A stretch of 64,000 nt of DNA from Coffea arabica (taxonomy: Eukaryota > Streptophyta > Magnoliopsida > Gentianales > Rubiaceae): positions 7,068,001 to 7,132,000 of the forward strand of contig NC_092329.1 of the NCBI RefSeq assembly GCF_036785885.1, read 5' to 3'. Made by a program: the position numbers and the translations under genes. Position 1 is the stretch's first letter, and each line of letters begins with the position of its first letter. The notes under the pieces were generated by a model. It searched no databases and had not been told where the DNA came from. It saw only the letters and a list, made by a program, of their open reading frames with translations. Positions 57,430 through 64,000 of this stretch are shown piece after piece.

Positions 57430-59332
57430 ATAATAGTTTTCTCATTTCATGGACCCCTTCTAATCAGAGATTACTCGTTAAAGACACTACTTTGTTTGGG
57501 ACACCAGACATTATCGTTCAGCTTAATTACTATATTACATTTCATTTAATAAGTTCACATCTTAAAATATTTAGACACATTTAATAATAAAAAAAATATT
57601 TTAATTAATTAAGCGACACTTAATTTTTTTTAGGCAGAACTTACTTCAAAAAATAATTGATAATATATTCACTTAATTATGACTTAATGCAAAATATACT
57701 TAAATGTTAGGATTTTAATAGTTAATAATTTAATAACTTCATATGCCTCAGATCTTAGATTTCAATTTTAGACTTTAGTTTTATGAAACGCATGTATTAA
57801 TGAGAATTTACTAATTTTCCGTGAAACTTTATAAATTATCATATAGTAAACTTCTTGCATTGAGCCAAAAAAAAACCCCCATAGTTTTGATACCTTGTCA
57901 TGCCAATTTTTCTCTTCTTCTATTGAGGCATTAAAAACTTTTTTAAAGTACATATATGTGGCATTTTATTAATAAATACTGATAAGTATGCCAATTTGCC
58001 AAAGTAATTAATTCACTCGTTCAAAGGTGACATCTCCATAAACTTCAAACATTTTTGGTGCCGCTGCATTTTCAATGGCTTACTCGGTGCCACCGAATTT
58101 GGATAGTGAAAGCCACCCGTCTAAATGCTTGTGCTAATTAATAAACTTTTTTTAGTGATTTTTTTTTTTTGGGGGGGTGCCAACTGCCAAGACCATGTGG
58201 AAAATTTTATGTGACAATTTTGGTTCAATCTCGATGCACAGCTCACATATTTCTAATCATGATTCACTATGGAATATATTGGTGTCGAAAGTCCTGTACT
58301 TCTCCTGAAAAAGAAAAAAGAAAAAAGAAAGCTTTTCGAATTTTTAGTACAGCCTAAATTAGTGAGCACAACTAGGAATGCCAATATTCCAATTCAAGTT
58401 GATATTCAAAATTCTACAAATATTAAGAAATTTGTTTTCAATTGATTCCGATTTTTAAGAGGCCAAATTTAGAAATAAAAAAACCAGTACTTTGTAACTT
58501 TAGTTTATTTTAATTTTTAAAAAAGGTAAATTTTGAAGCAAAAAGCAATTAAGAAAATCAAATAACTTTTTTTCTAAATTTAGAAGCTAAAAGCAAATTA
58601 AAAAAATCAATCGAGAACAAACCCCTAGTAAATAGTTTACCACCTTTTTTTTCTTTTGGAAGAGTTGGGTTAGGTCATAAAAGAAGAGTGATTGTAACTA
58701 AAAAAAACCTCCCACTTACCAAAAAAAAAAATTAAAAATTAAAAATGTCACTTTATTTTGGCATAAGTTTCGTCAAACACAAGTAAATATGATAAAATCT
58801 GAATATATTAAATTTAATTATTGAATTGAAGTATTAAACAGCGCTTTAAATGTTTCATTAGCACAATACAACATAATGTGAAGTAAAACATTATGCAATT
58901 TTTTTTGAAAGAAAACATTACGCAATTCTGCTAAGCAATATCACTCTGCCTAAATAGAGAAAGGGCATCAAAAATTGCAATGCATTATTGTATGTTGACT
59001 GGGGGACCAATTTTCACCAAGTTAAATTCCCTACCATTTGTATTCTTTTTCCAGCAATATTGAAACTCATCAATGGTATATATAAAGTGGACATAGTCAC
59101 AACTATTGGAAGTAAAGCTTGCAAAAATAAAAGAAAAAGCACAAAAAAAGATCCACTCTAATTCTGGAAATCAATAATTAACCTCTCCCTTCCCACATAA
59201 TCTTGATTTTGACATCTTTATTTTCTCCCCAAAACTACTTTTTCAATTGGCTTGGTCCATCCCCGTAGGATTCTTCGGCCTGTTCCGCTCTACTTCATAC
59301 CATACCATGCCACTGTTTCATCTCAGTAATTG

Positions 59333-59341
59333 TATATAAAT
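59333..59341 (+). promoter_or_regulatory. TATA box of the O-fucosyltransferase-family gene
   Basis: TATATAAAT lies about 245 bp before the start codon, giving a leader of roughly 215 nt. The leader holds two short overlapping upstream ORFs (59514-59537 and 59522-59557), which may damp translation. Confidence 0.5.
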
Positions 59342-59582
59342 GCTAACTCCACTTCTATAACCGACCCAAACACCAAAAAGGCCTGAAAACAATAATAGAA
59401 CCATTACACAAAACACACCAAAAACTTTTTAGATTTGGACTCTAAACTCAAGAAAGTGTCAAAATTAGCCGACCCTTTTTCTATATTTCATCATATTTTT
59501 CTGCCCATATGGGATGCTAAAATGTGTAAAGATTTGATATTTCTTGGTGGGTTTTAGAGGGATTTCGAAGGACGTGGTAGTG

Positions 59583-59955
59583 ATGCAGAAGAGGAAGTGG
59601 AAAACGGTGGTGCTGGTCAGAAAGTTGCTGACTTTGGCCATAGGTGCAATAGCTTTGGTGGCTTTGATGTCAGTACATGTTCATCTGGGACTTTCTCCCT
59701 CTGCTGTTACCAGGTCGCTTACAACGGTATTTCTGTTTTACTCTCTTTCTTCATTTATTTCTGCTTTCTTTTGATATTACTTATTGATTATGTCAAATGA
59801 AATTTTGGGGTTTTGAAGTTATTAGAGCATTTATGATGTCTATATTGCATTTTTCCGGTTTCTGAGGTAATTTTGTAATTTTTTCAATCTATTAGTATTT
59901 GTTTGCTAGTTGCCTTTTTTTCCAACCCAATTCAGTAGAAAGCATCTTTCTTTCT

Positions 59956-60018
<63 letters not shown>

Positions 60019-63000
60019 GAAAGGAATTTGGGATGTCGGTTGCAATCCGGTCGTTGATACTGGTATTTGATTAAGTGAAAGTTCATATTTCGGCATAGGT
60101 ATTTTTATATTTGAGATTAGGTAGGATCATGGTGGAAATTTAGTTCTCATTGTTGCTTGTCTTGTTTTTGAAGAATTTTACTGATATGGGTAATTTTAAT
60201 CTTGTAGCAACATGAAATTATGTCTCAGAACCTGCAAAGAGAGGAAAGATGGAATCAAGATTTTTCTCCGCCTCATTTACCAAAATCTCCTCGCTTTCGC
60301 TCGGTGCTGTGCTTTTCCTTGAAACGCTGTATTTTCTTGGTTTATGTAGTAGTGTCCTTCTATTTTAATTGACTTATTGCAAAGAAGTTGCATTCTTTCC
60401 TATTGCTCGTCAAAGAAACTGATGTGCTTGTGGTGATTCATATAAAATGTGGCTTGATTTTGAGTGTTGTTGTTGTATGTGTGCATATGTTCCATAAAAA
60501 GTAGTCATGCATCTTTCATGTTTTCACTCTTTTAGATTTGACAGTTGGACAGTGCAAGTGGTACTTCGGATTTGGACAAGTTATGGAAGCCGCCACCAAA
60601 TCGGGACTATGAACCCTGTGTTGCCCCAAGTCCATATTACGCATGTGAGTAACCTTTGTTTTATTCTTCATTCCAGACAAGGGGAGATAGTTGTGGTTAT
60701 CTGAGTGCTCATATTAGACTTTGATGTGGCGCCAACTCTTAATAATGCACTAATTTTTTTTCAGCTCCTCCGGAACCTCGTGGTTACCTGCTGGTTCATG
60801 CAAATGGTGGACTGAATCAGATGAGAGCTGGGGTTTGTTTCTCCTCCTAAGTCTGTTCAAAAGCAATTGCAGTCTGCACATTTCTTTCTTTCTTTTTGCC
60901 ACAGGGACCTTTTTTTTTTCTTTTCAAATATCCTCTTTCTGTATTCTTTTTCTCTTTGTGCTCCTTTTTTTCCTGGGGCTGGGACAGGTTAACATTGAAC
61001 CGTACTTTGCCTGATCACGTTTTCAAATATTCAAATTTGCATTTATTTGTTGATGTTGCTTAAATACTTGTGAATCTTTAACAAGTCAGTTCCCTAGACT
61101 GCTAGATAAAGTTTATTTGTTTTGCCAAGAACATAAGCAAATTGTGCTCAGGATTTTGAAAAGGCTTTAATTGTTTCAGCACTAGGAAAGGAAAAGTTTA
61201 ACTGCTCTGTGCTCACCCTCTGAATCTAATAGCTCTCTGTGATCAACCATTGAAACAGTTTGCTAAGAATCTTTGTTTTGGTTACTGTTCTGCTTTTTGT
61301 GCTATCCCATATTCAATGTCATGTAACTTTTTCGCCCCTGCTCAACTTGCACTTGTCTGACTAATTCTAATTTATGTAGCTTAAGCTACAAAACCGGGAC
61401 AAAGTTGTGCCATGCATATGATATTGAACTTCTTCCAGGATCTCTTTTCAATAGCAAGCAAGTTAAGACAAAAGTGCTTTCTGAACTGAAGTTTGTTAAC
61501 ATACACAGTGGGACTTAGCATGGGAAAGTGAGAATAATTTTTTTCTTTTCTGTCCAGTTGCGCAATGAATGTGGAGTACAGAACTCCTACACATATATAA
61601 GTATATACTTTTAATGAGTGAATGTTTATTCCGGAACCAAATTGGAAGTTGAAGAACCTGATTAATGCTAATTGCAGATATGTGACATGGTTGCTGTTGC
61701 TCGTATTATAAATGCAACTCTTGTGATTCCAGAACTTGACAAACGCTCTTTTTGGCAGGACTCTAGGTACCTTTTTCCCCCCTTTCTTTTGTTTCATTAG
61801 GACCAGAATTGGTAAACTGTTCCTGGCACTTTATTATGTTAATGTTAGTGGATACACATCTCACATAACTAAAATGTTCATGGTATATTGACATTTGATT
61901 CTTTTATCTTGAACTGCAGCAATTTTTCTGATGTCTTTGATGAAGATCATTTCATTAATTCCCTGACAAATGACATAAGAGTTATCAAAAAGCTTCCCAA
62001 AGAACTTGTGGCAGCTACTAGAGCGGTTAAGCACTTCAGAAGTTGGTCTGGTGTGGAGTACTATGAGGAAGAGATAGCTAGCATGTGGGAAGAATATCAG
62101 GTGCATATTGTGGAAATATAATTTGGTGGATGCTGGTTTATAGATTGTTGTTTTGCTACTAAATGTTTAATAGTTGCAGGTCATTAGAGCAGCAAAGTCT
62201 GATTCTCGTTTGGCAAATAATAACTTGCCGCCAGATATTCAAAAGTTGCGTTGTCGTGCTTGTTATCAGGCACTCCGTTTTGCTCCCACAATTGAGGCAA
62301 TGGGAAAGGTTGTTTCCAGGCTGAATGCTGCTTTAGTTTTAGTTGCTTTATTTTTCTCGTCTATGATACTGAATCAGCTTCTGTTTCTCATATAGTTGTT
62401 GGTGGAGCGAATGAGGGCCTTTGGTCCATACATTGCTTTGCATTTAAGATACGAGAAGGATATGCTTGCTTTTAGTGGATGCACGCATGATTTATCCCAA
62501 GAAGAAGCTGAAGAACTAACGGCAATTAGGTACGTCTTATCATGTACGATTATGAAGTGGTCCTTGTGCCTCTTTACTAATGGCCTTCCCTGATGCGTAT
62601 CCTATTAAATTTATAGAGAAAACACTACCTGGTGGAAAGTAAAAGAGATTGATCCTATAGAGCAGAGAGCTAAAGGTTACTGTCCATTGACTCCAAAGGA
62701 GGTTGGGATGTTCCTTAGTCTTCTTGGATTTTCATCAAACACCCCTATATATATTGCTGCTGGAGAGATATATGGAGGTGATTCCCGGATGGCTGATCTA
62801 AGGTCACGCTTTCCCTTATTGATGAACAAGGTAAAATTATAGAAAAATGTCTTTAATTGTAAAAGTATGCTATCCAGTTAAAAATAGCCATACATGTGGA
62901 ATAGCAGAGTTTACAATGATCATTGTAAAAGTGCATTATTCAGTTCAAGTCCTCCTGCCAAGAAAACGAAAGAAGATTCTTACCTTTTGATATTCACCAA

Positions 63001-64000
63001 ACTAAATTTGGACTTCAAGTACAAAAAAATTGGGGCTAGCAGATTCCTTGTGATAAGTTGAGAGATGCCTTTCATTTGCATGATTTTCCCCCTACCTTCT
63101 GATGAAATGCAGATTGGTTTAGATTTACTGTTCCTATGCAGGAAACGTTGGCCACTTTTGAGGAGCTTGAACCATTTACTAATCATGCTTCTCAAATGGC
63201 TGCATTGGACTACATTGTATCAGTTGAGAGTGACATATTCATTCCTTCATACTCTGGAAACATGGCAAGGGCAGTGGAGGGACATCGACGTTTTCTTGGG
63301 CATAGAAAAACTATTTTACCGGATAGGTAAGGATTTTGTCTAGGTTTTGAAAATTTGCATCTCACTTCCAGTTCCAGCAGGACTAAAACTGCTTTCGTAT
63401 ATATCCGTTGATTTATCAGCAAAGCACTTGTTCGTCTTTTTGACAAAATTGAGCTGGGGACGATGAAAGAAGGAAAAAACGTGGCAAGTCGAGTCATTGA
63501 GATTCACAAAAGGCGGTATGTTGAAGCAAATATCCCTTATTTGGTGCATATTTTTAACTGGTAGTTTTATGCTTGTCTTGTTTAACTGGTAGTTTTATTA
63601 GCATTAAGCATCAGGATTACGTTCTACATGAAGATCCATTTCATCTTTTAGAGTGCTTATACAATAAGTGCATGAACGTAGATGTGTAAAAATTACTGTG
63701 CAATTCATATCAAATTTAGTGTGCATTAAATTACTAATGTAACAGTGATGATCATAGCAACTAGCAGTGATGTGAATTATGAGCATTCAGTTGCTCTGCG
63801 TCACATTGATGCTATTAGAAACTTACTTCCATATGAATAACAAATTGGTTTTCGATATTTACGTTACTTGTCTAATACTGATTGCCAGGCAAGGATCTCC
63901 GCGGAAGAGAAAAGGCCCAATTTCTGGAACGAAGGGGACTGATAGATTTCGGTCAGAAGAGGCATTTTATGTGAACCCGTTGCCAGATTGTTTATGTCAG
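59583..64000 (+). CDS. Plant O-fucosyltransferase-family protein (PF10250), partial, C-terminus off window
   Basis: A Golgi type II membrane protein of the plant PF10250 group (CAZy GT106-like), whose members transfer sugars to cell-wall glycans or proteins; the substrate here is unknown. Exons: 59583-59726, 60545-60644, 60765-60832, 61678-61766, 61920-62100, 62180-62308, 62396-62529, 62617-62830, 63142-63326, 63420-63515, 63889 to the window end. Phases join to 484 residues. The short basic N-terminus (MQKRKWK) precedes one membrane anchor at about residues 12-32. Family motifs: [10 protein letters not shown] (95-104) with [20 protein letters not shown], the sugar-nucleotide site HLRYEKD (253-259), and [20 protein letters not shown] near the C-terminal part of the catalytic domain. 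ATG 59583 is the first in-frame start. The last exon may continue past the edge or end at the final CAG. Confidence 0.94.
59955..60017. repeat. T11-G52 homopolymer tract in intron 1
   Basis: Eleven T (59955-59965) are followed by 52 consecutive G (59966-60017), inside the first intron of the O-fucosyltransferase-family gene. G runs this long are rare in plant nuclear DNA. It may be real and G-quadruplex-forming, or a sequencing or assembly artefact. Confidence 0.97.

Larger units (their letters stand above)
45062..59582. other. Gene-poor, repeat-rich spacer
   Basis: About 14.5 kb with no complete gene. It holds several MITE-like and foldback elements, oligo(T) insertions flanked by direct repeats, candidate SINEs, an orphan exon-like piece (50146-50234), a Stowaway-like element and microsatellites, listed separately. 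Open frames in it are short and low-complexity or unrecognised. Confidence 0.65.

Noticed and set aside
59892..60086. Proline-run ORF on the minus strand
   Set aside because: Translation of the 52-nt G tract only.

Overview
The window is nuclear DNA of a flowering plant, almost certainly a eudicot. It has multi-exon genes with GT/AG introns, AT-rich spacers, a Ty1-copia retrotransposon, many MITEs and SINE-like insertions, and proteins that read as typical dicot orthologues. The species cannot be named from sequence alone.

Layout: (1) 384-4523, minus: N-terminal half of a plastid isoamylase-type debranching enzyme (ISA3-like), running off the left edge. (2) 7867-22209, minus: a complete FAM91 gene of ten coding exons. 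Its fifth coding intron carries a 4,881-bp Ty1-copia element (12556-17436) in the opposite orientation, with identical 211-bp LTRs and a 5-bp target duplication. (3) 22866-24276: a PIF/Harbinger-like MITE with an almost pure A+T core. (4) 25498-32308, plus: a complete queuine tRNA-ribosyltransferase catalytic subunit in 15 exons. (5) 38354-39429, plus: a class I HD-Zip transcription factor in two coding exons. (6) 44549-45061, plus: a small single-exon Cys-motif plant protein. (7) 45062-59582: a gene-poor stretch with foldback elements, MITEs, a Stowaway-like element and oligo(T) insertions. (8) 59583-64000, plus: a plant O-fucosyltransferase-family (PF10250) membrane protein, running off the right edge.

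The genes are unrelated housekeeping or regulatory functions: starch breakdown in plastids, Golgi/endosome trafficking, tRNA wobble modification, transcription, and Golgi glycosylation. Nothing suggests an operon, a biosynthetic cluster or a defence system. The exon chains given below were checked by reading-frame phase: every junction restores the frame and each chain rebuilds a full-length or cleanly truncated protein.

The most notable signals are the young-looking copia insertion close to a 3' splice site, which nevertheless carries a stop codon and a damaged reverse-transcriptase catalytic box; oligo(T) insertions flanked by long target duplications; two orphan exon-like fragments; a 52-nt G homopolymer in an intron that may be an assembly artefact; and several tandem duplications inside introns. 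I found no convincing new biological system.
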